A DNA stretch of 64,000 nucleotides from Terriglobales bacterium (GTDB taxonomy: Bacteria > Acidobacteriota > Terriglobia > Terriglobales > Acidobacteriaceae). Below the pieces are notes generated by a model that was not told the origin of the DNA, searched no databases, and saw nothing but the letters and a program-made list of their open reading frames with translations. This document shows, piece by piece, positions 24,563-33,867 of this stretch (positions within the stretch are counted from its first letter, which is position 1; each line of letters opens with the position of its first letter). The stretch is from NCBI GenBank assembly GCA_015655585.1, contig JAATEV010000018.1:1-64000 (forward strand). The letters are read 5' to 3'. The position numbers and the translations under genes were made by a program.

Positions 24563-25595
24563 ACTCACAACCCTCGCAGCCTCCGCCGCCATCCTCATGT
24601 CCACCGCAACCATGTACGCTCAAGGCGTCAAAGTTACCGCCGACGAGGCCCATCGCCGCGTCGAAGTCACCATCGACGGCAAGCCCTTCACCACCTACAT
24701 GTGGCCCACGTCCCTCACCAAGCCCGTGCTCTACCCGCTCATCGACGACGCGGGCATCACCGTCACCCGCGGCTACCCGCTCCACCCCCTCAAGGGCGAG
24801 CGCGTAGACCACCCCCACCACGCCGGAATGTGGTTCAACTATGGCAACGTCAACGGCTTCGACTTCTGGAACAACTCCGACGCCATCAAGCCCGAAGACC
24901 GCCACAAGATGGGCTCCGTCTACGAGCGCAAGATCGTCTCCACCAAGAGCGGAGCCAATCAGGGCGAACTGACGGTGGACTCCATCTGGACCACCGGCGA
25001 GGGCAAGGACATCCTCAAGGACACCACCCGCTACGTCTTCTCCCGCAATAAGGACTCCCGCGCCATCGACGTCATCGTCACCCTCACCGCCCTCGACAAA
25101 GCCGTCTTCAACGACGACAAAGAGGGCCTCTTTGGAATGCGCGTAGCCCACTGGCTCGAATCACCCGAAGAGAAGGGAGGCACCTTCCTCGACGCCAGCG
25201 GCCGTCCCACGCAGGTAGCCAACGTCGATACCTCCGAGTCCACCGGCGTCTACCTCACTAGCGAAGGCGTCAAAGGCCCCGCCGTCTGGTCTACCCGTGG
25301 CCGCTGGTGCACCCTCACCGGCCACGATCCGGAAGGCCACACCGCAACCATAGCCATGATCGACAACCCCAAAAACCCCGGCTATCCCACCTACTGGCAC
25401 GCCCGAGGCTACGGCCTCTTCGCGGCAAACCCGCTGGGCCGCCACATCTTCGACGCCAAACAACCGGCCTTCAACTTCACCTTGGAAAAGGGCCAGTCCA
25501 CCACCTTCCGTTACCGCGTAGTCCTCTTCTCGCACACGGTAACTCCCAGCCAGATGAACCACGAAGCCGACCTCTTCTCCGCCACCTACAAATAA
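24555..25595 (+). CDS. PmoA-like DUF6807 secreted protein
   Basis: 346 residues with a signal peptide (LTTLAASAAILMSTATMYAQ). The family is annotated as methane oxygenase PmoA-like by name only; no methane role is implied. Conserved stretches are PFTTYMWP, GYPLHPLKGERVDHPHHAGM, FDFWNN, and late GRHIFDAKQPAFNFTLEKGQ. Clusters of His (DHPHHAG) suggest a sugar- or metal-binding beta-sandwich. It starts inside the end of the oxidoreductase gene (8-nt overlap). Oxidoreductase plus DUF6807 pairs are typical of polysaccharide-use loci in soil bacteria. The biochemical role is unknown. Confidence 0.85.
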   Translation: MPKLTTLAASAAILMSTATMYAQGVKVTADEAHRRVEVTIDGKPFTTYMWPTSLTKPVLYPLIDDAGITVTRGYPLHPLKGERVDHPHHAGMWFNYGNVNGFDFWNNSDAIKPEDRHKMGSVYERKIVSTKSGANQGELTVDSIWTTGEGKDILKDTTRYVFSRNKDSRAIDVIVTLTALDKAVFNDDKEGLFGMRVAHWLESPEEKGGTFLDASGRPTQVANVDTSESTGVYLTSEGVKGPAVWSTRGRWCTLTGHDPEGHTATIAMIDNPKNPGYPTYWHARGYGLFAANPLGRHIFDAKQPAFNFTLEKGQSTTFRYRVVLFSHTVTPSQMNHEADLFSATYK

Positions 25596-25620
25596 CCAAA
25601 ACCAACAACCAAAACCAAAA

Positions 25621-25653
25621 GGGCGTTCGATCCCGAAAGGGAATCGAACGCCC
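25621..25653. terminator. Terminator after the DUF6807 gene, usable on both strands
   Basis: GGGCGTTCGATCCC and GGGAATCGAACGCCC form a 14-bp stem with a GAAA loop. T-rich sequence follows on the minus strand (CTTTTGGTTTTGG), and the stem sits 25 nt after the plus-strand stop. Confidence 0.75.
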
Positions 25654-25660
25654 AAACCAT

Positions 25661-25788
25661 TTAAATCGCTTTTGCCTTAAATCCCGTCTTAGCTTTTAAA
25701 TCCGTGAAAATCCGCGCCATCCGCGGTCGCCGTCTTAAAAATCAGCTCTTATCAGCCTTCATCCCTTTGATCACCGTTACGCCTTTAG
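25661..25788. repeat. Dispersed intergenic repeat family C, copy 1
   Basis: Shares long blocks with 47582-47693: TTAAATCGCTTTTG, ATCCGTGAAAATCCGCG, ATCCGCGGTCG, GCTCTTATCAGCCTT and TTTGATCACCGTTACGCCTT. The main difference is a ~20-bp insertion here. It ends inside the stop region of the next minus-strand gene. Confidence 0.85.
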
Positions 25789-26279
25789 TCGTACTCCAGG
25801 ATATGCGGAGCCGGATAAGTAAGTGTTCCATCGCTCCTCTGGTACCACACAAAAATTTTCTTCCCGCCGTTCACCCGCGACGCCACGATCACGCCGCTTC
25901 CGAACGCTCCCGACCCGTCCGTCCGCGAGATATCCACATGGTGCTTCGTAATTGGCCCGCCCACCGGGCTCTCGCTCGTCCAGTCCTCTGTGAACCGCTT
26001 CAGCGGATAGTCCGCGTGCTTTTCCGGATGCTGCTTCCACTCCGGGTCATTCGTATAGATCGCATAGGCCGTCTCATAGTCCTTGGTCTCCAGCGCCGTG
26101 AAGAACTTATCCACCGTATGCTCCATCGGCAGGTTCGAGAAGAACCACCCATGCCCCATCACATACCCGCCCATCCCGATCACAATCGCCAGCACAACCA
26201 CCACGCCAGCGCCGATCAGCAGATTGCGGTTCCGTGCCTCTTTGCGGCCGTCATACTCCGGTGCATTCAACAGCGTCAT
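25785..26279 (-). CDS. Membrane-anchored protein of unknown function (164 aa)
   Basis: Short cytoplasmic head, one transmembrane helix at about residues 20-42 (LLIGAGVVVVLAIVIGMGGY), then an outside domain of about 115 residues. That domain has MEHTVDKFFTALETKDYETAYAI, which resembles the opening helix of NTF2-like/DUF4864-type domains; this likeness is from memory and weak. The stop codon overlaps repeat family C, so the last residues derive from repeat sequence. No operon partner is evident. Confidence 0.65.
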   Translation of the reverse strand: MTLLNAPEYDGRKEARNRNLLIGAGVVVVLAIVIGMGGYVMGHGWFFSNLPMEHTVDKFFTALETKDYETAYAIYTNDPEWKQHPEKHADYPLKRFTEDWTSESPVGGPITKHHVDISRTDGSGAFGSGVIVASRVNGGKKIFVWYQRSDGTLTYPAPHILEYD

Positions 26280-26345
26280 CGTTCCTTACCCTCAACTTTA
26301 GTTAGACACCGGACCCGCCAGAATCGGATCATCCCCGTGCCTTCT

Positions 26346-26813
26346 TCAACTCCATCCAAACGCCGCCCGGTGCAGCTCGAACTCAATCCTAGATGCAGCT
26401 CCAGACTCTATCCCAGACCGAAGTAAGTATACCGACACCACATCGAACCGCACCGCCACACTCTCCCGCAACTCCTCCGGAAACCGCCGCAGATAAGCCC
26501 TCGCCATCCGCTGCAACATCCTGCGCTTGTCCTCATCCACGGCGGACTCCGCACTGGCCACCTCCCGCGATCCCCGCGTCTTCACCTCGACAAAACACAG
26601 CGTCGCCCCGTCCCACGCAATCAAATCCACATCGCCCCAGATCCTCGGCGTCTTCCATCGCCGAGCCACCACCACATATCCCTGCCTCCGCAGATAGAAC
26701 ACCGCCTCCCGCTCTCCACGCTCCCCCAACGCCAGATGCCCGTCGCCGTGTTCCAGCCACCGCATCGCGCCTACCTGCGCTCCCAGCCAGACTCGTTCCA
26801 CCGCCTTCAACAT
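26346..26813 (-). CDS. YraN/UPF0102 endonuclease-like protein
   Basis: 155 residues. Core motifs of the restriction-endonuclease-like fold are LGERGEREAVFYLRRQGYVVVARRWKT, GDVDLIAWDG and LCFVEVKTR, the E..D..ExK set of this nuclease superfamily. The C-terminal part (KRRMLQRMARAYLRRF) is standard. The N-terminal ~25 residues are longer than in most YraN proteins. Function is unproven, although nuclease activity or a DNA-repair link has been proposed. Confidence 0.9.
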   Translation of the reverse strand: MLKAVERVWLGAQVGAMRWLEHGDGHLALGERGEREAVFYLRRQGYVVVARRWKTPRIWGDVDLIAWDGATLCFVEVKTRGSREVASAESAVDEDKRRMLQRMARAYLRRFPEELRESVAVRFDVVSVYLLRSGIESGAASRIEFELHRAAFGWS

Positions 26814-26851
26814 GCAGCCATTCTAAGAGATCGTCATTCTCAAAATCCGGG

Positions 26852-27073
26852 TTATTTCTCCCCCACCGACCCCGGCGTAGTGTTCGAGTCCTCCGGAGCC
26901 GAAGGATTGATATGCCCCAGCGTATTCTCCGGCGTCTTCGACTTCACCGTAGTCGAACCCGGCCCCGCCGTAGCCGGGTTGTCCCCCTTCGGTCCCGAAG
27001 GCGTCACTCCCGGATACCGGTCCGAGTGCCGTGCCTGCTCCTGGCTCTCCGGCTGCTGTGTCTGTTCGCTCAT
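26852..27073 (-). CDS. Small hydrophilic, probably disordered protein (73 aa)
   Basis: AGAGGAG lies 5-6 nt before the ATG at 27073, a strong start signal. The product is rich in Pro, Ser, Thr, Gly, Gln and Glu (SEQTQQPESQEQARHSDRYP at the start) and has no Cys, no membrane segment and no predicted fold. No family recognised. It lies 38 nt upstream of yraN on the same strand. Confidence 0.5.
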   Translation of the reverse strand: MSEQTQQPESQEQARHSDRYPGVTPSGPKGDNPATAGPGSTTVKSKTPENTLGHINPSAPEDSNTTPGSVGEK

Positions 27074-27215
27074 ACACGCTCCTCTTCATCCTGTAGGAGC
27101 CCCATCCCAGCCGCAGAAGTTGCCTTCCCGGCCACTTGAACTTTGCCCTCATCACACCATCTATGTACCCTGTTAGAGTCTTCCATGGGCAAAGCAAATT
27201 AAAGAAAGCGGCATC

Positions 27216-28361
27216 ATGATTAATCAGCAGAGAAACCCGGATGCAGGCTCCCAGGCTCCCATCCTCGTCACCGGCGGAGCCGGTTTCATCGGCAGCAACT
27301 TCGTCCTCGACTACCTCGCCTCCGGCAGCGGCCCCGTCGTCAACCTCGACAAGCTCACCTACGCGGGCAATCCTGAGAACCTCGCCTCCGTCCGGCACGA
27401 TCCCGCCTACACCTTCGTCCACGGCGACATCAACGACGCCGCCCTCGTAGCCGAGCTCCTCCAGCGCCACCAGCCCCGGGCCATCGTTCACTTCGCCGCC
27501 GAAAGCCACGTCGACCGCTCCATCGCCGGTCCCGAGGCCTTCCTCCGCACCAACATCGACGGCACCTTCACCCTTCTGCAAGCCGCCCGCGCCCACTTCG
27601 CCACGTTGAGCGAAACCCAGCGCAGCCAGTTCCGCTTCCTCCACGTCTCCACCGACGAGGTATACGGCACCCTCCTTCCCGAAGACCCAGCCTTCCACGA
27701 AGACACCCCCTACGCGCCCAACAGTCCCTACGCCGCCTCCAAGGCCGCGTCAGACCACCTCGTCCGCGCCTGGGTCCACACCTACGGCCTGCCCGCCATC
27801 ATCACCAACTGCTCCAACAACTACGGCCCCTACCAGTTCCCTGAGAAGCTCATCCCCCTCATGATCGCCAACGCCCTTCAGGGCAAGCCGCTCCCCGTCT
27901 ACGGCGACGGCCAGCAGGTCCGCGACTGGCTCTACGTCATCGACCACTGCCGAGCCCTCCGCACCGTGCTCGAAAGCGGTCGCATCGGCGAGACCTACAA
28001 CGTAGGCGGAGGCAACCAGCGCAGCAACTTAGAAGTAGTCAACACCCTCTGCGCGCTCCTCGACGAGCTGGTGCCCACATCAAAATTCGCCCCCCACAAG
28101 CAGCTAGTCGCCTTCGTCACCGATCGTCCCGGCCACGACCGCCGCTACGCCATCGACGCCCGCAAGCTGGAGAACGAGCTGGGCTGGCACGCCGAGGAAA
28201 GCTTCGAGACCGGCCTCCGCAAGACCGTCCAGTGGTATCTCGCCAACTCCACCTGGGTCGAGCACGTCACCAGCGGGGCCTATCAGAACTGGATCGCCCA
28301 GAACTACGCCGCCCGCGAGTCCTCCAGCACCGCAATCGCAACCGCGGAGGCCGCACGATGA
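27216..28361 (+). CDS. rfbB: dTDP-glucose 4,6-dehydratase
   Basis: Second step of dTDP-L-rhamnose synthesis. 381 residues, slightly long. NAD-binding GGAGFIG at residues 20-26, catalytic Thr-Asp-Glu in HVSTDEVYG, and YxxxK in [22 protein letters not shown] and GNQRSN.EVV are typical of RmlB. The first ~12 residues before the Rossmann strand are unusual in composition. It overlaps rfbA by 4 nt (ATGA), so the two are coupled. Confidence 0.96.
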   Translation: MINQQRNPDAGSQAPILVTGGAGFIGSNFVLDYLASGSGPVVNLDKLTYAGNPENLASVRHDPAYTFVHGDINDAALVAELLQRHQPRAIVHFAAESHVDRSIAGPEAFLRTNIDGTFTLLQAARAHFATLSETQRSQFRFLHVSTDEVYGTLLPEDPAFHEDTPYAPNSPYAASKAASDHLVRAWVHTYGLPAIITNCSNNYGPYQFPEKLIPLMIANALQGKPLPVYGDGQQVRDWLYVIDHCRALRTVLESGRIGETYNVGGGNQRSNLEVVNTLCALLDELVPTSKFAPHKQLVAFVTDRPGHDRRYAIDARKLENELGWHAEESFETGLRKTVQWYLANSTWVEHVTSGAYQNWIAQNYAARESSSTAIATAEAAR

Positions 28362-29233
28362 AGGGAATCATCCTCGCCGGAGGCTCCGGCACCCGTCTCC
28401 ATCCCGTCACACAGGCCGTCTCCAAGCAGCTTCTGCCTGTCTACGACAAGCCCATGATCTACTACCCCCTGTCCGTGCTTCTGCTCGCAGGGATTCGCGA
28501 AATCCTCATCATCTCTACCCCCGAGGACACCCCGCGCTTCCGCCAGCTTCTGGGCGACGGAACCCAGTGGGGCATCTCCCTCCAGTACGCCGTCCAGCCC
28601 TCGCCCGACGGCCTCGCCCAGGCATTCCTCATCGGCAAGGAGTTCCTCGCCGGAGAAGGCTGCTGCCTCGTCCTCGGCGACAACATCTTCTACGGCCACG
28701 ACCTCGCCAAGACCCTCCATCAGGCTGCGCAGAGCAAAGAGGGAGCCACCGTCTTCGCCTATCCCGTCCTCGACCCCGAGCGTTACGGCGTAGTCGAGTT
28801 CGACTCCGAGCGCCGCGCCATCTCTATCGAAGAAAAACCCCTCAAGCCCAAATCCAAATATGCCGTCACCGGAGTCTACTTCTACGACGAGCAGGTAGTC
28901 TCCATAGCCGAAGGCCTGAAACCCTCGCCACGCGGAGAGCTCGAAATTACCGACGTAAACCGCTGGTATCTAGCCAAAGGCCAACTCCGCACCGAGGTCT
29001 TGGGCCGAGGCATAGCCTGGCTGGACACCGGCACCCACGACTCGCTCCTCGACGCCTCCATGTTCATCCAGACCATCGAGCACCGTCAGGGCCTCAAGGT
29101 AGCCTGCCCCGAAGAGATCGTCTACCGCCTCGGCTACATCGACGCCGGACAGCTTCAAACCCTCGCCGCAAAGATCGCCAAGAGCACCTACGGCAAATAC
29201 CTGCTCCGCGTCCTCGAAGAGACCGTGTACTAG
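28358..29233 (+). CDS. rfbA: Glucose-1-phosphate thymidylyltransferase
   Basis: First step of dTDP-rhamnose synthesis: glucose-1-phosphate plus dTTP. 291 residues. Nucleotide loop [29 protein letters not shown], the dTDP/Mg site LGDNIFYG, and EEKPLKPKS in the sugar-binding region. GGAGG is 7 nt before the ATG, which lies within the rfbB stop (ATGA overlap). REP family A copy 2 follows 16 nt after the stop. Confidence 0.97.
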   Translation: MKGIILAGGSGTRLHPVTQAVSKQLLPVYDKPMIYYPLSVLLLAGIREILIISTPEDTPRFRQLLGDGTQWGISLQYAVQPSPDGLAQAFLIGKEFLAGEGCCLVLGDNIFYGHDLAKTLHQAAQSKEGATVFAYPVLDPERYGVVEFDSERRAISIEEKPLKPKSKYAVTGVYFYDEQVVSIAEGLKPSPRGELEITDVNRWYLAKGQLRTEVLGRGIAWLDTGTHDSLLDASMFIQTIEHRQGLKVACPEEIVYRLGYIDAGQLQTLAAKIAKSTYGKYLLRVLEETVY

Positions 29234-29248
29234 AGGACTCGACAACTT

Positions 29249-29320
29249 GTTTTGAAAGGGCAGGGCTTCAGCCCCGCCGTAAACCTCACCAACCTAGCGC
29301 GACTTTAGTCGCTGAGGGAA
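29249..29320 (+). repeat. REP-like palindromic element, family A copy 2
   Basis: Same two-palindrome 72-bp unit as 3286-3357 and 38249-38320. Its right end overlaps the 3' end of the minus-strand gene at 29294, supplying that gene's last codons and stop. Confidence 0.9.
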
Positions 29321-30070
29321 TGTTGTAGGAGGCACAAGGTTCCCCGCAAGAGCTTCTTTCCATTCGATCAAATCTTTGCTCACCGCGGTTTCCACAGCGG
29401 TGGACTTTGGTACTCCCTGCTTGACCAGCGCGGTTATGCTGGGGCGACGATTCGGTCCTTCAAGAGAAGGAACATGCAAATCTATCTGCTTCTGGAGAAG
29501 ATAAGATACCTCACGTATCACAAATACCTCACCGCGGACGATTACCGGATCGGGAGGATCAGTACTTACTTGAATTGCCTTCTGTTCGAGCGTCTTTATG
29601 ACCTCATCCGTTTGTATCGAACCGTTCAATAATTGCTGCAACACGTTTTGTGCGAAATCGATTCCCATGTCAATGCCGACTCGCCGATGGTAGAAGAGGT
29701 CGATCACATCTTTCGAACCCTCAGCATGGCCATCTGCAAAGATCGCTGCCTCAATCTTTGCGGGGCACTTGCTGTTGGAAGCTGGAAAATGTAGCAGAGC
29801 GGTTCCATGTGCCATAAGCGGTCGATCATGTCCAAAATGAAAGAGCGAATCATTCAAAGAGGTGTCTGTTACGTTGCTTACTCTGTCGTTGGAGTCCAAG
29901 CCAAGACAATGTTTAGAAACTTGCCAGGCAATCACAGGACTATCACTATTATTTGTGAGGGCATACAAACCCGATCCGTCCTTTGCATCTATGCCGGTTA
30001 CGCTTGTTATCTGGGCACTCATGCTCAGCGCGAAGCTCAAAATCGGGATAACCAAAATTAGTTTTCGCAT
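29294..30070 (-). CDS. Secreted protein of unknown function inserted among rfb genes
   Basis: 258 residues. The signal peptide is LILVIPILSFALSMSAQ. The mature part (YALTNNSDSPVIAWQVSKHC, HFGHDRPLMAHGTALLHFP, VDLFYHRRVGIDMG-like helices later) is not recognisable. GGAG 7 nt before the ATG supports the start. The last eight residues, FPQRLKSR, and the stop are encoded by REP family A. Base composition is visibly less GC-rich than in rfbA and rfbD on either side, and the gene runs opposite to them, so it is probably a later insertion. Confidence 0.65.
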   Translation of the reverse strand: MRKLILVIPILSFALSMSAQITSVTGIDAKDGSGLYALTNNSDSPVIAWQVSKHCLGLDSNDRVSNVTDTSLNDSLFHFGHDRPLMAHGTALLHFPASNSKCPAKIEAAIFADGHAEGSKDVIDLFYHRRVGIDMGIDFAQNVLQQLLNGSIQTDEVIKTLEQKAIQVSTDPPDPVIVRGEVFVIREVSYLLQKQIDLHVPSLEGPNRRPSITALVKQGVPKSTAVETAVSKDLIEWKEALAGNLVPPTTFPQRLKSR

Positions 30071-30244
30071 ATGCGATCTCCCTATACGTGACTACTGAGA
30101 ACAGCTTGCATAGACTGATGCGGTGACTGGTGAATCTACAGCGTCGTAACTGTCTGGGTATTGCCCTCTCCAGAGGTACAACTATCCACAAGCGAAGCAT
30201 AATAATTATGCACAAAAAAGAAACATCCTTAGGAGATCGTTAGA

Positions 30245-31186
30245 ATGCCATCCAACGCCCGAATCCTCCTCACCGGCGCAACCGGACAGGTAGGCAGCGA
30301 ACTCCTGCCCCTCCTCGAACCCTTTGGCAACGTCATCGTACCCTCACGGGCCGAGATCGACCTCGCCAACCCCGACTCCCTCCGAGAACTCATCCGCAGC
30401 GTCCGCCCCCGCTGGATCGTCAACCCCGCCGCTTACACCGCGGTGGACAAGGCAGAGTCCGAACCCGATCTCGCCTACGCCATCAACGCCGAGGCAGTAA
30501 AGGCCATCGGCGAAGAGGCCAGCGCCATCGGGGCCACCGTCATTCACTTCTCCACCGACTACGTCTTCGACGGCTCAGGAACCACCCCCTACACCGAGAC
30601 CGACCCCACCGGCCCGCAATCCGTCTACGGAGCCAGCAAACTCGCCGGGGAACAAGCCCTCATCGCCTCCGGAGCCGCTCACCTCATCTTCCGCACAAGC
30701 TGGGTCTATGGAGCCACCGGCAAAAACTTCCTCCTCACCATCCTCAAGCTCGCCCGCGAGCGCGACACCCTCCGCATCGTGGCCGACCAGCACGGGGCTC
30801 CCACCTGGAGCCGAGACCTCGCCCGCATGACCGCCCACGTTATCCACCAGTGCGAAGCTCTGGCCGGAGTTCGCCCCCTCAGCGAAGCCCTCGCCAGCCT
30901 AAGCGGCATCTACCACGCCGCGGGCAGTGGAGAGACCACCTGGCACGGCTTCGCCGCCGAGGCCGTCCGGCTCCAGCGCGAGCGAGATCCGGAGAGCAAA
31001 CTGGCCACCCTCCATCCCATCCTCACCTCCGAATACCCCACCCCCGCCAAACGCCCCGTCAACTCCAGAATGAGCTGCGAAAAGCTGGCCCACCGCTTCG
31101 GATGGACCATGATGGACTGGCAGCAGTCCCTGCAAGACGTCCTCGCCGAGCTTTCCGTTACCCAGCCCGCCGAGGCCACCCGCTAA
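30245..31186 (+). CDS. rfbD: dTDP-4-dehydrorhamnose reductase
   Basis: Last step of dTDP-L-rhamnose synthesis. 313 residues. NADPH site LTGATGQVGSELLP, the early motif NPAAYTAVDKAESE, STDYVFDG, and YGASKLAGEQ containing YxxxK. FRTSWVYG is also typical of RmlD. The start at ATG 30245 follows AGGAG at a suitable distance. It is separated from rfbA by the REP element and the orphan gene. Confidence 0.96.
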   Translation: MPSNARILLTGATGQVGSELLPLLEPFGNVIVPSRAEIDLANPDSLRELIRSVRPRWIVNPAAYTAVDKAESEPDLAYAINAEAVKAIGEEASAIGATVIHFSTDYVFDGSGTTPYTETDPTGPQSVYGASKLAGEQALIASGAAHLIFRTSWVYGATGKNFLLTILKLARERDTLRIVADQHGAPTWSRDLARMTAHVIHQCEALAGVRPLSEALASLSGIYHAAGSGETTWHGFAAEAVRLQRERDPESKLATLHPILTSEYPTPAKRPVNSRMSCEKLAHRFGWTMMDWQQSLQDVLAELSVTQPAEATR

Positions 31187-31394
31187 AACCGGGAGGGAAC
31201 GATGCTTGACAGGCCGCCAGTAAGAAAATCTAACTGGAAGAGCGCAGCCTTTCAGCCTCCCCCGCAATTTCCACGCAGGCAGCATTCAGAAGCCAAATCC
31301 CACCCGCAAAGAACCACGTCCCAACCACCACAAACCACCATCCCAACCACCGGATTTCCCCCAAAAAACAAGGGTTCCGCCACAAGCAGACTGT

Positions 31395-31967
31395 TTACGC
31401 CGGAGGCGGCAATTCTGCCTTTCCAAGAGAACTCCCCTTGTCGTCCTTCGCGCTGACGGAAGGAGTCACCCCACCCAAAGCCTCCAACGGCCATCCGATC
31501 GCCAGCGTGGGATCATTCCACCGGATACACCGCTCCCCCTCGGGAAAATAAGGGTTCGTAGTCTTGTAAAGCACTTCGGCTGTATCAGATAGCACCAGGA
31601 ACCCGTGCGCGAACCCCTCCGGAATCCAGAGCATCCGGATCTCCTCCTCCGCCGACGGAGCCTTCAAATCGAACCCGGCCCACTTCCCAAAATCAGGAGA
31701 ATCCGGCCGAAGATCCACCGCCACGTCCCATATATGTCCAGCCAGCACCCGCACCAGCTTCCCCTGCGGTTTACCAAGTTGGTAATGCAGGCCACGCAGC
31801 ACTCCCTTTGCCGAAAAAGACTGGTTATCCTGCACAAAACCCGTAGGCAGCCCCGCACCCGAGAAGGCGGCCTCATTGTAAACTTCAGCAAACCAGCCGC
31901 GACTATCTCCAAAGCGTCTGGGTTGGATCAGTTTGACGTCCCGTAACGAAGTAGTAAAAACCTGCAT
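31395..31967 (-). CDS. rfbC: dTDP-4-dehydrorhamnose 3,5-epimerase
   Basis: Third step of dTDP-L-rhamnose synthesis. 190 residues of cupin-fold RmlC: RRFGDSRGWFAEVYN, KGVLRGLHYQ with the catalytic His, VAVDLRPDSP containing the catalytic Asp, and PEGFAHGFLVLSD. The C-terminal ~20 residues are extra. It is on the opposite strand to rfbD and convergent with it, so the four rfb genes are not one transcript. Confidence 0.95.
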   Translation of the reverse strand: MQVFTTSLRDVKLIQPRRFGDSRGWFAEVYNEAAFSGAGLPTGFVQDNQSFSAKGVLRGLHYQLGKPQGKLVRVLAGHIWDVAVDLRPDSPDFGKWAGFDLKAPSAEEEIRMLWIPEGFAHGFLVLSDTAEVLYKTTNPYFPEGERCIRWNDPTLAIGWPLEALGGVTPSVSAKDDKGSSLGKAELPPPA

Positions 31968-32368
31968 CGAAATAGTTTACGAGATGACGATTGAGCGTAT
32001 GGTAATTCCTGAATCGGAACGTGTAAAAAGAAGAAGCCATAAAGAAAGTTCTATGCGGAAGCGATTTAGATAAGTAAACTGAACAAGTTAGAATCGTTGG
32101 AGTATTGGCTGCCTTTTCATTAGAAGTGAGCTGCAGTGGGTTGCTGCAGTGGGTTCTAGATCAGTGCATGGTGACTGACGCGGATATCGTAAAGAAGAAA
32201 AAAGTACAAAAGTAATTGAGAGGCGCTGACGCCTGTCGGTATGGATATCTAGCCGCCAGAGACGAGGCAAAACGAAGGAACCCTATAGTGTTTGGGTAAG
32301 CAACCCGTATGGGTAGGCAGCGTGCGGCAGAGTGATGTGCACATGCACCATACAGATACAGGACCGGG
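31968..32368. other. AT-rich divergent intergenic region
   Basis: Separates rfbC (minus) from the sugar transferase (plus) and presumably holds both promoters. It contains two back-to-back copies of a 13-bp unit, GCTGCAGTGGGTT, at 32130-32155, and a TTGAGA...TATGGA pair near 32216-32245 as a weak promoter guess. No gene is supported. Confidence 0.5.
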
Positions 32369-33109
32369 ATGCAGGCTGAATACCAATCTCCAGAGTCGCG
32401 CACTGCGACGATCGAGGGTTCTTATTCATACACGGGATCGATAGCTTCCCCATCGAAAAGAGCGACATGGGTTAGCCATCTTCCGGCGGAGTACTTCCGG
32501 TACAGGGTGATCAAGCGCCTGTGCGACGTCGCGCTTGTCCTTCTCTCGGCTCCTGTCCTGCTGTTCCTTATGGCGACTGTAGCGGCCCTGGTGAAGCTGA
32601 GTTCCCCCGGCCCTGTCTTTTATTCTCACCGCAGAATCCGCAAGGATGGCGCGTTCTTTTCCATGTGGAAGTTCCGCACCATGTGCGTCAATTCGGCTGA
32701 GGTTCTGGAGGAGTATCTAAGCAACCATCCGGAGGCGCGCGCCGAGTGGAACGCAACCCACAAGCTGCGCATCGATCCGCGAATCACCAGGATCGGCCTC
32801 TTCCTGCGCCGTTACAGCCTGGACGAGCTGCCGCAGTTGTGGAACGTTCTTGCCGGGCAGATGAGCCTTGTAGGCCCGCGTCCCATCGTCGCCGCGGAGG
32901 TAGAGAAGTACGGCGACTGCTTCGACTGCTACTGCCGGGTGAAGCCCGGTCTTACGGGGTTGTGGCAGGTATCCGGACGCAGCGCGTTGACCTACAAGGA
33001 GCGCGTCGTGCTGGATTGCCGCTACGTGACGCAGTGGTCCCTGACCGGGGATGTCAAAATTCTCGCTAAGACCTTCTCCTCGGTGGTCAATCAGGACGGA
33101 GCTTACTAA
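32369..33109 (+). CDS. Polyprenyl-phosphate sugar-1-phosphate transferase
   Basis: Initiates surface-polysaccharide repeat units by moving a sugar-phosphate to undecaprenyl phosphate. 246 residues with a single hydrophobic re-entrant helix ([19 protein letters not shown]), then the catalytic core [54 protein letters not shown], and [15 protein letters not shown]. It has the core domain only, without the extra N-terminal helices of WbaP. It stands just downstream of the rhamnose genes, consistent with a rhamnose-containing exopolysaccharide. Confidence 0.93.
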   Translation: MQAEYQSPESRTATIEGSYSYTGSIASPSKRATWVSHLPAEYFRYRVIKRLCDVALVLLSAPVLLFLMATVAALVKLSSPGPVFYSHRRIRKDGAFFSMWKFRTMCVNSAEVLEEYLSNHPEARAEWNATHKLRIDPRITRIGLFLRRYSLDELPQLWNVLAGQMSLVGPRPIVAAEVEKYGDCFDCYCRVKPGLTGLWQVSGRSALTYKERVVLDCRYVTQWSLTGDVKILAKTFSSVVNQDGAY

Positions 33110-33250
33110 AAGAAGCAAACCCAGATTTCTCAAGTAGTTCAGAGAATCTCTGCGGCTGGATTTTCCTTCTCGTGCAGCCACGTTGCTCTTCTCCCTCTTT
33201 CAAGGCGGTATCCTGATTCAGGCTGCGGCCGAAGGGGAAGAGGCGTATCC

Positions 33251-33547
33251 ATGGCATTGCAGGGAATGCGGGAGTTGATCGGAGCATCGATCTCGCAAAG
33301 TTTAAAATCCCTTCAGGACGAGGACCGGCTGGCGGCAGCATGGCCGGTGGCCTGTGGTAAGGCGATGGCGGAGCGCGCGGTCGTTCTGGGATATGAAGAG
33401 GGCATTCTCCGGATGGAGGCCACCGATGATCTCTGGCTCCGGCAGTTGACCGCCATGCGGGGGCAGCTTGCCGGTGAGATATCGAGAATCGCCGGAGTGA
33501 AGGTGCGCGAGATACACTTTGAATTGAAGAGGAACAACGCACGATGA
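33251..33547 (+). CDS. DUF721/DciA-like protein
   Basis: 98 residues. The pattern LAAAWPVACGKAMAERAVVLGYEEGILRM...WLRQLTAMRGQLAGEIS matches the KH-like domain of DUF721, which in DciA loads the replicative helicase DnaB. It is shorter than full DciA proteins and lacks a long tail. It overlaps gatC by 4 nt (ATGA), so it is co-translated with gatC-gatA. Confidence 0.8.
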   Translation: MALQGMRELIGASISQSLKSLQDEDRLAAAWPVACGKAMAERAVVLGYEEGILRMEATDDLWLRQLTAMRGQLAGEISRIAGVKVREIHFELKRNNAR

Positions 33548-33867
33548 GTGAACAGGCTGTATCGATCGAAGACGTCCGCCGGGTCGCCGAACTGGCGAAC
33601 CTGGAGCTGACGCCCGAGGAAGAGCCGCGAATGCAGCGGGATCTGAATGCCATTCTGGGGCATATCGCTCAGTTAAATGAGCTGAATACGGAGGGTGTGC
33701 CTCCGATGGCGCAGGTCGGCGAGATGCTGGGTGGAGTCCCGGAGAGTCACGGTGAGCCCCTGCGCACGGACGCCGTGCGTCCTTCCGTGGACCGAGCTGC
33801 CGTCATGGCGGTTGCCCCGGAGAGCGATGGCCGCTTCTTCAAAGTGCCGAAGGTGATTGAACGTTGA
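33544..33867 (+). CDS. gatC: Asp/Glu-tRNA amidotransferase subunit C
   Basis: Small subunit that holds GatA and GatB together in transamidation of misacylated Asn- and Gln-tRNA. 107 residues: [42 protein letters not shown], and LRTDAVRPS near the end. It overlaps the gene before and gatA after it by 4 nt each. gatB is not in the window. Confidence 0.94.
   Translation: MSEQAVSIEDVRRVAELANLELTPEEEPRMQRDLNAILGHIAQLNELNTEGVPPMAQVGEMLGGVPESHGEPLRTDAVRPSVDRAAVMAVAPESDGRFFKVPKVIER

Noticed and set aside
23147-24613. Long minus-strand frame opposite the Gfo/Idh/MocA gene
   Set aside because: Val/Gly-rich shadow without motifs; the plus-strand product has a Tat signal and a Rossmann motif.
24555-25595. 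True methane monooxygenase subunit from the PmoA family name
   Set aside because: The product is a soluble secreted DUF6807-type protein without the PmoA membrane helices, and no pmoB or pmoC is present.
31984-32073. 29-codon basic micro-ORF divergent from rfbC
   Set aside because: No ribosome binding site and no recognisable pattern; many such frames arise by chance in AT-rich DNA.
32130-32155. Two adjacent 13-bp repeats as an operator or array
   Set aside because: Only two copies and no nearby regulator; noted in the region entry but not called as a site.
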